A stretch of DNA of 64,000 nt from Gammaproteobacteria bacterium (GCA_029861535.1 JAOTZC010000005.1:1-64000), one strand, 5' to 3'. Counted from the first letter of the stretch, positions 1 through 11,918 are shown. Program-made: numbers and translations. Notes: generated from the letters alone by a model not told the origin.

Positions 1-3120
<3,120 letters not shown>

Positions 3121-3225
3121 GCTGTCACCCGCCTCACGTATGCTTGCCGACGGACACAAGCTTGCCAAAGACAGGCTCAAAAACTATAAGTAGCTTCACC
3201 TATCGGGCGCCGGTTCCTCCGTAGC

Positions 3226-3606
3226 ATGTATTCAGCCTTAAAACTCGTGCACGTTGCATGCGCGGTCCTGACGATTGCCGGATTTGCTTTGCGTGGCTAT
3301 TGGATGATGATGTCGTCCACACTGCTGGCGCATAGAATCACGCGTATTGCACCGCACATCATCGACAGCGTGTTTTTGCTGTCTGGCGTGGCAATGCTGG
3401 TGTTGCTGTCGCTGAACCCGCTGTCACAGAGCTGGCTGGTCGCAAAGTTTGTCGGTCTGATTGCCTACATTTTGCTCGGCATGATTGCTTTGCGTCGAGG
3501 CCGAACGCAGAGCATCAGGTTTATCGCATTCATCGGCGCGCTTCTGGCTTTTACTTTTGTAGTCGGCGTTGCTATCACGCGATCGCCGGCGAGCTGGCTA
3601 GCGTAA
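3226..3606 (+). CDS. SirB-family membrane protein
   Basis: A 126-residue inner-membrane protein with four predicted hydrophobic helices. The opening (MYSALKLVHVACAVLTIAGF), the RGYWMM stretch and the RITRIAPHIIDSVFLLSG segment match the SirB2 family. That family was named from Salmonella invasion-gene regulation, but its biochemical role is not settled. The gene is transcribed divergently from the TonB receptor and stands alone. It ends before an intergenic inverted repeat that separates it from a convergent histidine kinase gene. Confidence 0.75.
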   Translation: MYSALKLVHVACAVLTIAGFALRGYWMMMSSTLLAHRITRIAPHIIDSVFLLSGVAMLVLLSLNPLSQSWLVAKFVGLIAYILLGMIALRRGRTQSIRFIAFIGALLAFTFVVGVAITRSPASWLA

Positions 3607-3623
3607 TAAGGACCAACTCCCGT

Positions 3624-3702
3624 ACTGAGGACGCATAGCTACTCATCGTCATGGCTCGCTGCGCTGCGCTTTACTTCCGATGAGCAGCTATGCATCCTCA
3701 GT
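3624..3702. repeat. 25-bp imperfect inverted repeat between convergent genes
   Basis: Arms at 3624-3648 and 3678-3702 are reverse complements at 23 of 25 positions, around a loop of about 29 bases that itself contains GCTGCGCTGCGC. The element sits between two genes that converge on it. It could be a bidirectional transcription terminator, although there is no clear T run. It could also be a REP- or MITE-like element. The arms are visible directly; the role is inferred. Confidence 0.7.
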
Positions 3703-3742
3703 CCAGCCGTAATTAACACGCCGGATCGGGGGAACACGTCGG

Positions 3743-5293
3743 TCAATCCGCCGGTACCAATCCCGTCTCCGTCGCCGTACTTGCCGCTTCGAGCAGACGA
3801 TCCGTATCGATTGGTTTGCTCATCAACGTGCAGTTGTCGAGCAGCCGCGCCTCCTTGACAATCTTCGACGTGTCGCCACTAACAACGAAGGCGGGAATCA
3901 TTCGATCGAAGTGTTTGCGAATGGCCGCGACGGCCTCGACACCGGTCGAACCGTCAAGCAGGTGGAAATCCGAGATCAACAGCCGAGGCGCGATATCGAG
4001 ATGACGCACCAACACCTTGGCCTCTCCCGCAGTGGACGCTGTCGCCACTCTGTATCCCTCTGCCTCAAGCAACAGCTCCCAAGCATTTGCGACGTTGACA
4101 TCATCCTCGATCAATACGATAAGGCCGGACGCGCGCTGCCGGTTTTGCCGTCGGACTGATTGTTTATCGTCGTCGGTCGCAGTCCGCCCGTTAATGATGG
4201 GAATCGTCACAGTAAACTCCGAGCCTTTGCCCGGATCCGAGGACACGTCAATCTCATGGGCAAGTAGATCGGCAAGCCTGCGCACGATCGCCAGTCCGAG
4301 CCCGAAGCCCTCGTTGGTGGCACCAGCGGAGTTGCACTGCACGAATTCTCGAAAGATATCGTCGAAACGATCCGGCTCGATACCAATTCCTGTGTCGGAC
4401 ACGCGAACGCGACAGCGTCCTTCGACTTCCTCGCAGTCGAGGCGTATGCCGCCCTTCTCAGTGTAACGTACCGCGTTCGAAACCAGATTTTGAATGATTT
4501 CCGCAAGCAGATTCGGGTCGCTGCGCACAATCGAATCGCAACTATTCGCGGTAAATTTAAGACCCTTGTGTTGGGCCTGACGACCGAATTCGGCAGACAA
4601 GCGATCCATCAAGCGTTGCATCGGAAAGTCTTCGAGTTCCGGCGTTATTGCGCCGGCATCCAGGCGGCTGATATCCAAAAGTGAGTTAAGGAGATTGGTC
4701 ATCGCCGTAAGTGAACGCTCTTGGCTTTCTATCAAATCCAGCGCCCGCTCATCCGTAACCGTGCGCCGCAAGGCGCCGTTCAACAGACTCAGTGCCTGAA
4801 CAGGCTGCCGCAGGTCGTGGCTGGCCGCAGCGAGAAACGCGCTGTTGGCGTTGTTGGCGCGCTCGGCCGCCTGCCTCGCGGCATTGATTTCACGTTCCAG
4901 TCGCTTGCGTTCTGTGACGTCACGAATGACGCTTGAAACAAACGTGCCATCAGGCGTCTCGACCGGACTTAGGCTAATTTCGACCGGGAATTCGCTGCCA
5001 TCTTTGCGCACCGCTGCGAGCGTCATACTGCTGCCCATCGGCCGCACCCGAGGGTCGCGGTCGTACGCGCTGCGGTGCCGTACATGCTGTGCATGCAATC
5101 GTTCGGGCAGCAACAATTCCACGTGCCGGCCGCGCATTTCGTCACGCTTGTAGCCGAACATCTTCTCTGCCTGTGCGTTGACGATCGCGATGCGGCCATC
5201 GCCGTCTACGATCACCATAGAATCAGGAGCTAACTCAAGCAGGTTGCGGAAATAGGCATCCGACGACGTGGCTGGCAATCGGGAAACGCTCAT
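3743..5293 (-). CDS. Soluble PAS hybrid sensor histidine kinase with C-terminal receiver
   Basis: A 516-residue hybrid kinase with no membrane segment. A PAS domain occupies about residues 14-130, ending in the PAC-like IRDVTERKRLE. The dimerisation/phosphoacceptor helix has H159 in ASHDLRQPVQAL. The HATPase domain shows the N box (N273 in VSNAVRYTEKGG), the G1 box VSDTGIGI and the G2 box EGFGLGLAIVRRL. A receiver domain spans about 390-510, with the acidic pair in LIEDD and phosphoacceptor D442 in LLISDFHL. No DNA-binding output domain is present, so phosphate probably passes to a separate partner. The start overlaps the end of the upstream aldo/keto-reductase-like lipoprotein gene by 4 bases (ATGA). 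The two genes are therefore translationally coupled. The signal sensed is unknown. Confidence 0.9.
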   Translation of the reverse strand: MSVSRLPATSSDAYFRNLLELAPDSMVIVDGDGRIAIVNAQAEKMFGYKRDEMRGRHVELLLPERLHAQHVRHRSAYDRDPRVRPMGSSMTLAAVRKDGSEFPVEISLSPVETPDGTFVSSVIRDVTERKRLEREINAARQAAERANNANSAFLAAASHDLRQPVQALSLLNGALRRTVTDERALDLIESQERSLTAMTNLLNSLLDISRLDAGAITPELEDFPMQRLMDRLSAEFGRQAQHKGLKFTANSCDSIVRSDPNLLAEIIQNLVSNAVRYTEKGGIRLDCEEVEGRCRVRVSDTGIGIEPDRFDDIFREFVQCNSAGATNEGFGLGLAIVRRLADLLAHEIDVSSDPGKGSEFTVTIPIINGRTATDDDKQSVRRQNRQRASGLIVLIEDDVNVANAWELLLEAEGYRVATASTAGEAKVLVRHLDIAPRLLISDFHLLDGSTGVEAVAAIRKHFDRMIPAFVVSGDTSKIVKEARLLDNCTLMSKPIDTDRLLEAASTATETGLVPAD

Positions 5294-6183
5294 AGGTTTA
5301 AGAGATGCGTGCGCATGCGCTGTCGAGTCTTCTCATCTGGCAGACGGCCAAATCCGGCGCCTAAATTATCCACCGCATGCGTCGGATTGGATGTCTCGGT
5401 CAGAACACAGTTCACTGCGGGATGCGACAGGATGAACTTCAGTGAAAACTGTGCCCAACTGGCGCAGTCGAACTCGTCCGCCCATGCCGGTAGTTCATGG
5501 CCTCTGACGACCGAGAAATACTCGCCATTGATGAATGGCCGGTTGATAACAATCGCGATTCCTTTATCCATCGCCAAAGGCAATAACCGCTCCTCGGCCT
5601 CGGGCTCGAGCATTGAGTAATTTACCTGGATGAAGTCGATGCTCCGCGCCTCCATCAACTTCATCATTGGCGCGTAGAACTGCTTTCCCGAACGCGCGAT
5701 CCCGATGTAACGCGTAAGACCGTCATCCTTCCAGCGGCGAAGGATGTCTCCGTGTGTAGCGATGCCTTGAATCATTCGTGTTTGAATAAGATCAAGCGAT
5801 GTCGCGCCCTGTATATCTCGCAATTCCGTGATGATTTTCCGCGCCGCGACTTCGTTATCCAGATCGAAGTACATGCCCAGGAAGGTATCGTCCATAGCGT
5901 TTCGTTCGCCGACCACCCGGGCGACTGAGAATCTGGAAGATCCACCACAATCGACATAGGCGCCGCCGTGCTCCATGAGAATATCGATCAATCGACGCGT
6001 CGGATCGAGATTGTTCTCGCGGAACACAGACGAATTTCCGAGACCAATGATCGGCAGAGCCTCGTTCGTTCCGGGAATCAGTCGGGTCGGCAGGCGATTC
6101 TGCGCACCATTCAATGGCATGCATCCGGCGATGCTTGCCGCGGCGCTTAATTGTATGAATCCGCGTCGTGAAATCATATACAT
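5290..6183 (-). CDS. Tat-exported lipoprotein with aldo/keto reductase fold, catalytic tetrad apparently lost
   Basis: A 297-residue protein with a twin-arginine signal (SRRGFIQLSAAAS) followed by a lipobox ASIAGC, so probably an exported lipoprotein. The body follows the aldo/keto reductase pattern: LPIIGLGNSSVF, VDCGGSSRFSVARVVGE, FIQVNYSMLE, SLKFILSHPAVN and NPTHAVDNL near the end. Aligned by eye, the catalytic Asp is kept (VDCGG). The Tyr five residues later is Ser, the Lys of the FIATK strand is replaced (FLGMYFD), and the His of the IDLLLIHW strand is Arg (LDLIQTRM). It may therefore be a non-catalytic binding or sensory protein. The ATG at 6183 has GGAG seven bases upstream; ATG 6177 is an alternative. 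It overlaps the kinase gene downstream by 4 bases. Confidence 0.75.
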   Translation of the reverse strand: MYMISRRGFIQLSAAASIAGCMPLNGAQNRLPTRLIPGTNEALPIIGLGNSSVFRENNLDPTRRLIDILMEHGGAYVDCGGSSRFSVARVVGERNAMDDTFLGMYFDLDNEVAARKIITELRDIQGATSLDLIQTRMIQGIATHGDILRRWKDDGLTRYIGIARSGKQFYAPMMKLMEARSIDFIQVNYSMLEPEAEERLLPLAMDKGIAIVINRPFINGEYFSVVRGHELPAWADEFDCASWAQFSLKFILSHPAVNCVLTETSNPTHAVDNLGAGFGRLPDEKTRQRMRTHLLNL

Positions 6184-6289
6184 CAACTTACTCCAAGATC
6201 CACGGTCCTACCAGTAGCCGAATATTTAAACCCGCAATTCTTGGCGCTAGATAGTACTCTGCAGTCCTTCCTCACGTGACGAACCGGCT

Positions 6290-7075
6290 ATGCTCAAGCT
6301 GTATAACTTTCCGCAATCGACCTGTAGCCAGAAAGTCCGCCTGACGCTTTGGGAGAAGGGGCTGGAGTTTCTGGACCGACCGCTCGACTCGGCCAAACGC
6401 GAGCATTTGACGGACTGGTATCTCAATTTGAATCCAAACGGCGTGGTGCCGACATTGCTCCATGACGACGCAGTGATCATCGATTCCTCCGTGATCATGG
6501 AATATCTGGATGAAGTATTTCCCGCAAATTCGCTAACACCCGCCGATCCGGTCATGCGAGCACAGATGCGCAAGTGGATGCGTTACTTCGAAGAGGTGCC
6601 AACGCCGGCTGTAAGGGTGCCATCCTTCAACCAGTATCTGAGCAAACGCTTCGATAAGTTGTCCCAGGAAGAGTTTGATAATTTCGTCGACAAGCACCCG
6701 ATCCGCAAGCAGTTCTATAAGAAGATGCGAAAAGAAGCCGGATTCGACGAGCGCGAGACAAACGCGGCCCTCGATCGATTGCGGCAGACCGTCGAGCGTA
6801 TGGAAAAAGGTCTCGCAGACTCCGGCGGACCATGGTTGATGGGTGACACATTAACGCTTGCCGATTATTGCATTGCCCCAACCCTGGATCGAATGAACGA
6901 CCTCGGCCTTGGGGATACCTGGAACGATCTGCCACGTGTGTGTGAATGGATTGAGCGCGTCCAGTCACGGCCTGCGTACGCCAAGACGTTCTATAAAGGT
7001 ACCCGCCTGAGCGAAATTTATGACGGCGCCGACTACGGAACGCCCGCTAACTTCGCGACTGTCACGCGAGACTAA
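6290..7075 (+). CDS. Glutathione S-transferase family protein
   Basis: A 261-residue cytoplasmic protein. The N-terminal thioredoxin-like domain opens MLKLYNFPQSTCSQKVRLTL. It has the NPNGVVPTLLHDD segment with the cis-proline and IDSSVIMEYLDEVFP, which forms the glutathione gamma-glutamyl contact. A helical C-terminal domain contains LMGDTLTLADYCIAPTLDR, the typical N-capping/hydrophobic-staple region. It probably conjugates or exchanges glutathione on an electrophile; the substrate cannot be told. The gene stands alone on the plus strand between two minus-strand groups. It is slightly longer than a standard bacterial GST of about 200-230 residues because of extra sequence in the helical domain. 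Confidence 0.85.
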   Translation: MLKLYNFPQSTCSQKVRLTLWEKGLEFLDRPLDSAKREHLTDWYLNLNPNGVVPTLLHDDAVIIDSSVIMEYLDEVFPANSLTPADPVMRAQMRKWMRYFEEVPTPAVRVPSFNQYLSKRFDKLSQEEFDNFVDKHPIRKQFYKKMRKEAGFDERETNAALDRLRQTVERMEKGLADSGGPWLMGDTLTLADYCIAPTLDRMNDLGLGDTWNDLPRVCEWIERVQSRPAYAKTFYKGTRLSEIYDGADYGTPANFATVTRD

Positions 7076-7132
7076 GCGTCGCTACTTTGTATCATTCGAT
7101 TCAAAGTCGAGTACCGCATGTGGCTTAGCTAA

Positions 7133-9298
7133 CTACGCTGACAACGGCAATCGGCGTTGACGCTGGCCGGTCGCGTGGTATAGCGCGTTGGCGATAGCGG
7201 CAGCTGTGGGTCCCTGCGCGGCCTCGCCAATACCAAGGGACGGTTGATTGCTGCGTTCCATGAAGTCAACCGTGATCGTCGGAGTTTCATCGAAACCTAG
7301 GATCGGGTAACTCACCCAGTCCACACTTTGCTTGCGATCATTGTCGAAGCGAATCTGCTCTTTCAGCGTCCAGCTTGCCGACTGCACGATGCCGCCCTCG
7401 ATTTGGGCACCCGCGCCATCAGGATTGATGATCAATCCAGCGTCGCAAACCGCACTCGCATGCTGCAAGCTGATGTTGCCGTTTTTTACAATGACCCGCA
7501 TAACAACGCCAACCCAGGCGGAGCGGTTCTTGAAGCGTGCGAAGCCAATGCCCCAACCCTCCCCGGATCCCGCAGGCGGCCGTCGCGACCAGGCACTGAC
7601 GTCCATTAGCCTTTTGAGCACGGCGATGGCCCGCTCGTCGTCGAGATGTCTTAGGCGATACGCTATCGCATCTTCCTGACTCCGCGCTGCCAATTCATCC
7701 ATGAATGATTCGATTGCGAAAACATTGGCGTATGCGCCTAGTCCGCGCAGCGCCGATACTCGCATCGGCCTGTCGGTGACTAGGTGCTTGACCACGTCCA
7801 TGTTGTCGAATGTATACAACGGCACTGCATTCCGGTCCGCACCACCGTTCGGCTGTGGGATCGATTGCGGCGGGGGCAGTTCCGCTGGAGCTGCCCGATG
7901 CTGTGCGTAGATTAGGTTGCCCGACTGTTCGGCGTTTCTTGGTCGACTCGAGTGCGGACAACTCCACAAATCGTAGTCCCAGGCCCTTACCGTTCCCGTC
8001 TCGTCGACATCGGCACTGATCTCGATGTGCATCGCAGATCCGTACGGTTCCCAGGTCATTTCATCCCTGCGCTCCCATTGCAGGCGAACGGGCCGCCCTG
8101 GAAATTTTACCGCCAGCGCCGCAGCGTCACACGCCGCATCGTCGGCACCATTATGCCCATAACATCCGGACGCCTCGCAGTGCACACAGCGTATGTTCTC
8201 TATATCCATGCCAAGCACCTGCGCGATCGCGCCGCGCAACGGGTACATCCCCTGCGCGTGGCTCCACACGGTCAGCTTACCGTTGTCGTACAACGCAATT
8301 GCCGCCGACGGCGATATTGAGGCATGCGCTTGAAAGGGCCGCTGATAGCTTGCTTTTACGGTCGTCGTCGACCCCACATCAGATTCGGACGATCGGCTTG
8401 CGACGGGCTCTTCCCGCGACTCGGCATTCCTGAGCCACTGGTAGATCTTGTCGCTGTCTGGCAAATCCGACGGCAGTACCCACGAAATTGTCTCGCGTAA
8501 CAGATTGGCGGCGCGGCGCGCCTGACCTTCGCGTTCGGCAATGACCGCGATGAAGTTGCCGTCTCGGACGACGCTAAGTACGCCCGGGAGCTTTTCTATT
8601 TTTGCCGTATCGATCGTTTTGACGCTCGCCCGCTCTGCGGCTGGTCGCACGACACGTGCGTGAACCATGTTCGGCAAACGCAAATCTTGTAAGAAACTGG
8701 CGTCTCCGAAAACCTTTCCGGGTATGTCGATGCGTTCCAAGGACCTTCCGACGATCGAGTAGTCGCTCACCGACTTGAGCATGACTTGTTCGGTCAGATC
8801 GATTGTGATCTCCTCATCGCCGATAAGCCGCCAGTAATTCAGGTTCGTGGCGACATTGCCCGTAAGTACCTCACCATCTACGACACGCAGCGTATCGACC
8901 GGTTGATCGAGCCTTTCCGCGGCCCTGGTCAATAGTAAGCCCCTTGCCTGCGCCGCCGCGCGTCGGGTGGGCGGGCCACTCTGTTGAATCGAAATACTGC
9001 TGAACGTGTACGACTCGTCGGGTGAGCGATCCGTATCGACCGACGACAGATGGACCCGCCCGAAATCGATATCCAGTTCTTCGGCAACCATCTGCGCCAG
9101 GGCGGTACCAATGCCTTGACCAAATTCAACTTTGCCGAGCATTAACTCGACAGTGCCATTTGCGTTTATACGCAGACGGTTGCCGAGCCGCGCATATCCT
9201 GCTTTGCCCGCGGTCGTTTCCCTCGTGCAGCCCGGCAACGCAAAGCAAACAACGAGCACACCCGATGCCTGTAGAAATTCCCGGCGCGTGACCGTCAT
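7133..9298 (-). CDS. Molybdenum hydroxylase large subunit, IorB/xanthine-dehydrogenase type, Tat-exported
   Basis: A 721-residue molybdopterin-binding subunit that hydroxylates N-heterocycles or aldehydes. It starts at ATG 9298 with a Tat motif (TRREFLQASG) and a lipobox-like ALPGC. Cofactor-contact stretches include KVEFGQGIGTALAQM and, near the end, LGIGEAAQGPTAAA, whose Glu is the expected catalytic base. Length and layout match the isoquinoline 1-oxidoreductase beta subunit better than cytoplasmic xanthine dehydrogenase. The start overlaps the 2Fe-2S subunit stop by 4 bases (ATGA), so the pair is coupled. The small subunit has no signal and would be carried out by this one. The electron acceptor is probably a periplasmic cytochrome not encoded here. 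The substrate is unknown. Confidence 0.85.
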   Translation of the reverse strand: MTVTRREFLQASGVLVVCFALPGCTRETTAGKAGYARLGNRLRINANGTVELMLGKVEFGQGIGTALAQMVAEELDIDFGRVHLSSVDTDRSPDESYTFSSISIQQSGPPTRRAAAQARGLLLTRAAERLDQPVDTLRVVDGEVLTGNVATNLNYWRLIGDEEITIDLTEQVMLKSVSDYSIVGRSLERIDIPGKVFGDASFLQDLRLPNMVHARVVRPAAERASVKTIDTAKIEKLPGVLSVVRDGNFIAVIAEREGQARRAANLLRETISWVLPSDLPDSDKIYQWLRNAESREEPVASRSSESDVGSTTTVKASYQRPFQAHASISPSAAIALYDNGKLTVWSHAQGMYPLRGAIAQVLGMDIENIRCVHCEASGCYGHNGADDAACDAAALAVKFPGRPVRLQWERRDEMTWEPYGSAMHIEISADVDETGTVRAWDYDLWSCPHSSRPRNAEQSGNLIYAQHRAAPAELPPPQSIPQPNGGADRNAVPLYTFDNMDVVKHLVTDRPMRVSALRGLGAYANVFAIESFMDELAARSQEDAIAYRLRHLDDERAIAVLKRLMDVSAWSRRPPAGSGEGWGIGFARFKNRSAWVGVVMRVIVKNGNISLQHASAVCDAGLIINPDGAGAQIEGGIVQSASWTLKEQIRFDNDRKQSVDWVSYPILGFDETPTITVDFMERSNQPSLGIGEAAQGPTAAAIANALYHATGQRQRRLPLSA

Positions 9299-9768
9299 GA
9301 CTCGCTGCCCTCGAGCTGCGCGGCTGCCCTCATCACGGCCCGAATCATGCGCGCCTGCGCGCCGCAACGGCAAAGGTGCCCCGACAGCTCCTTTTTCACA
9401 TCCTCCTCGGCGGGTGACGCATTCTTCGCCAGCAACGCTGCAGCCGTAACGATGATGCCGCTCGTGCAATAACCGCACTGCAGGGCCTGTTCCTCGATGA
9501 ACGCGGACTGCAATGGATGCGGGTCCGATGCGTTGCCCAGACCTTCGAGTGTCGTCACACTCTTGCCCGCCGCCGCACTGACCGGAAGGACGCAAGATCG
9601 CACCGAACGGCCGTCTAGTAACACCGCACAAGCGCCACACTGGGCCAGACCGCAACCGAATTTCGGCCCATTCAGTTCGATATCGTTTCGCAGTACCTCG
9701 AGCAGCGCTGTCTGCGCATCAACGTCGACGCTAACGCTCTTGCCATTCAATGTGAATATGATGGCCAT
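9295..9768 (-). CDS. Molybdenum hydroxylase 2Fe-2S small subunit (IorA type)
   Basis: A 157-residue iron-sulfur subunit passing electrons from the molybdenum site. The plant-type 2Fe-2S ligands are in KFGCGLAQCGACAVLLDG with a fourth Cys in RSVRSC. The second cluster ligands are in QCGYCTSGI and HLCRCGA. The length fits the CoxS/IorA family. It has no signal peptide and overlaps the Tat-tagged large subunit gene by 4 bases, the usual arrangement for hitch-hiker export. The amidohydrolase gene lies 11 bases upstream on the same strand, so these three form an operon. Confidence 0.93.
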   Translation of the reverse strand: MAIIFTLNGKSVSVDVDAQTALLEVLRNDIELNGPKFGCGLAQCGACAVLLDGRSVRSCVLPVSAAAGKSVTTLEGLGNASDPHPLQSAFIEEQALQCGYCTSGIIVTAAALLAKNASPAEEDVKKELSGHLCRCGAQARMIRAVMRAAAQLEGSES

Positions 9769-9779
9769 ACGAAATGAAC

Positions 9780-10889
9780 TCAGACAATGCCAAGCAGCTG
9801 TGCCGCGGTCCCGCCCAGGATTGCCTCCTGCTCCGCGGCGCTCAGATCCGACACTGACATCAGATGATCAACCGAGTCTTTGTTGCTCATGTTGAACGGA
9901 AAGTCCGTGCCAATCACGATGCGGTCCGCACCGACGGTGCGAATTAAGTGGCGCAGATTCTCCGTCGAATAGACGAGTGAATCGAAATACAGCTGCTTGA
10001 GGTACGCACTGGGCAGTTTATCAACAGGTTTGCACGCATCCGGCCAGTTTTCGACACAGTGATCGGAACGACCAATGTATGACGGTAGGTAACCGCCGCC
10101 GTGTGCGGCACAAATCTTCAGGCCCGGGTACTTGTCGAGGGTCCCGTCAAAAATCAGGTGTGACAGCGCAACCGTCGTCTCCAGCGGATTGCCGATGACA
10201 TTGTCGAGCTTGCCATTGCCCTCGAGGCGCGACTGCCCAGCGGGAAAATTCCGCGGGTGGATGAAAATCACTGTACCAAGCTCTTCAGCCGCCCCCAAAA
10301 ACGGATGAAATTTCGGGTTGGATAATTCTTCGCCGTTGACTGAACCGGTGATCATAAAGCCGCGCATGTCATATTCGCTGATTGCATGTCGCATCTGCTC
10401 GACTGCGAGATCCGGATGCTGCAGCGCGACGGCACCCAGACCGACGAATCGCTCGGGATGCGCGGCGCACAGTTCGGCAATCTTGCCGTTTTGAATGCTG
10501 ATGATCTCGGCGGCCAAGTCGCGATCGGCCCAATGGTGGTATTGACCGACATGCAGGCTGACAGCCTGAACGTCAATTCCCTGCTCATCCATCTGCTGCA
10601 AACGAAAGTCGACATTGTAAATATCGAGTTTGTTCTTGAGCGGCGCCGTGTTGACCACCGGCAACAGGTAGCCGAGATCTTCGTGACTCTCCACAAGTGG
10701 CCAGACATCGTGCACATAACTGTGACAGTGAATATCCACGGTGCGCATTTGTTTGCCGTTGACAACGACGCGGCGACGGCCGCTGGCTTGCGAATTCTCG
10801 GTACAAGCCGCCAGAGCGCCCAGGCCGCAACTGACGAACGACAGACCAGCGACCGATGCAGTCGTCTGCATGAATTCTCTGCGCTTCAT
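9780..10889 (-). CDS. Tat-exported amidohydrolase (ACMSD-like, amidohydrolase_2 family)
   Basis: A 369-residue metal-dependent hydrolase or decarboxylase. The N-terminus MKRREFMQTTASVAGL is a Tat signal and is followed by a lipobox-like ALAAC. The TIM-barrel metal motifs are the HxH in VDIHCHSYVHD, a His in IFIHPRNF, a His in CAAHGGGYLPSY and an Asp in VIGTDFPFN. This is the pattern of the 2-amino-3-carboxymuconate-semialdehyde decarboxylase family. Relatives act on aromatic ring-cleavage products or carboxylated aromatics. Placement just upstream of the molybdenum hydroxylase suggests that both act on one substrate outside the cytoplasm. The reaction itself is not known. Confidence 0.82.
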   Translation of the reverse strand: MKRREFMQTTASVAGLSFVSCGLGALAACTENSQASGRRRVVVNGKQMRTVDIHCHSYVHDVWPLVESHEDLGYLLPVVNTAPLKNKLDIYNVDFRLQQMDEQGIDVQAVSLHVGQYHHWADRDLAAEIISIQNGKIAELCAAHPERFVGLGAVALQHPDLAVEQMRHAISEYDMRGFMITGSVNGEELSNPKFHPFLGAAEELGTVIFIHPRNFPAGQSRLEGNGKLDNVIGNPLETTVALSHLIFDGTLDKYPGLKICAAHGGGYLPSYIGRSDHCVENWPDACKPVDKLPSAYLKQLYFDSLVYSTENLRHLIRTVGADRIVIGTDFPFNMSNKDSVDHLMSVSDLSAAEQEAILGGTAAQLLGIV

Positions 10890-10920
10890 TATGCTGACCT
10901 CTTATAAGTGCTGTTTTGTT

Positions 10921-11853
10921 CTAATGCAGGCCGTCACTCACGTCCATATTTTCCGATTGTAAGTCCATCCCTGACGCTTTGGCCTGTTCTTCGAGCAAAA
11001 TACCGAAATCGCAGTCCGTGTGCCCGGCGTCTATTGATTGCTGCACCCTATCGCGCGTCGTCTTTGCAACTGGCATCGGCACACCAAGCCGTTCTCCCGC
11101 CGCCAGTCCCAGGTCCATGTCCTTCCGCAATAGCATTGGCGTAAACGTCGGTGCCCAGTCGAGATTGACGAATGCCGGTGTCTTGTAGCGCGTAAATACA
11201 GACCCCATCACGCTATCATTGATAAATTCGAGCAACGCGTGCCGTGGTACACCACCTTTTTCGGCTAGGACAGCGATCTCGGCGAGACTCTGAGTCACGA
11301 CGCCAAGCAAGACGTTGTGGCATATTTTCACCATCCGTGCGAGTTCGCCTTCGCCGACATACGTAACGCCTTCGCCGATAGCCTCGAGATACGGTCTCGC
11401 AATATCGAACGCGGCAGCTGGACCTGACGTGACGAGCGTCAGCCGCCCGGCCGCAACGACCTTGGCATTGCCGCTAACCGGCGACGAGAGCATTGCGGCG
11501 TCGCGTTCCGCGAGCGCCGACCGCACCTCGTTTGAGCCTTCCTCCGACACGCTAGAGCAATCAACCAGCAACTGCGGTGTCACCGATGTACTAAGGACGC
11601 CGTCTTCACCGCAAATAACTTGCTTCAGGTCGGCCGGCCCCGAGACCATCGTAAAGATGATGTCTCTTGTCGCAAGTTCCGCGGGTCGATCGACGATCGT
11701 TGCCCCGAGCTCCGCTAGCGGCTCGGCCTTGGCACGCGTACGGTTGTAAACAGCCATGTCGCAGCCCGCTTCCAGCAAGCGCTTGGCCATTGCGTAGCCC
11801 ATGCGTCCTGTCCCGATCCAAGCAATCTTGTGCCTGCCGTTTATTTGTCCCAT
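10921..11853 (-). CDS. NAD(P)-dependent 3-hydroxyisobutyrate dehydrogenase-family oxidoreductase
   Basis: A 310-residue beta-hydroxyacid dehydrogenase. The Rossmann motif IAWIGTGRMGYAMAKRL is near the start, DCSSVSEEG is the substrate loop, SSPVSGNAKV matches the family's substrate-binding motif, and the catalytic Lys is in MVKICHNVLLG. ATG 11853 is preferred because an in-frame start further upstream would run through the LacI-type operator at 11903-11918. The gene is the first of the minus-strand group that includes the amidohydrolase and the molybdenum hydroxylase, and is divergent from the TauE/SafE gene. It is probably controlled by the LacI regulator at 12714. A paralogue lies at 37442-38326. 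Confidence 0.87.
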   Translation of the reverse strand: MGQINGRHKIAWIGTGRMGYAMAKRLLEAGCDMAVYNRTRAKAEPLAELGATIVDRPAELATRDIIFTMVSGPADLKQVICGEDGVLSTSVTPQLLVDCSSVSEEGSNEVRSALAERDAAMLSSPVSGNAKVVAAGRLTLVTSGPAAAFDIARPYLEAIGEGVTYVGEGELARMVKICHNVLLGVVTQSLAEIAVLAEKGGVPRHALLEFINDSVMGSVFTRYKTPAFVNLDWAPTFTPMLLRKDMDLGLAAGERLGVPMPVAKTTRDRVQQSIDAGHTDCDFGILLEEQAKASGMDLQSENMDVSDGLH

Positions 11854-11902
11854 TGCGATTCCCGATTCCCCATTTGCCGCCTGCGGGCATTGTAGTAGGC
11901 TG

Positions 11903-11918
11903 ATGCAATCGTTTGCAT
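11903..11918. promoter_or_regulatory. LacI-type operator in divergent promoter region
   Basis: The 16-bp sequence ATGCAATCGTTTGCAT is a near-perfect palindrome around a central CG, the usual form of LacI/PurR-family operators. It lies between the divergent starts at 11853 and 11965, beside a lacI-family gene, and its first 15 bases recur exactly at 15142-15156. Confidence 0.8.

Noticed and set aside
7084-7107. Possible hairpin ACTTTG/CAAAGT between the GST and hydroxylase genes
   Set aside because: The stem is only six bases with a 12-base loop and no T run.
9299-9655. N-terminal extension of the molybdenum hydroxylase large subunit
   Set aside because: The extension lies inside the 2Fe-2S subunit gene in another frame. 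The Tat motif and ATGA overlap support the start at 9298.
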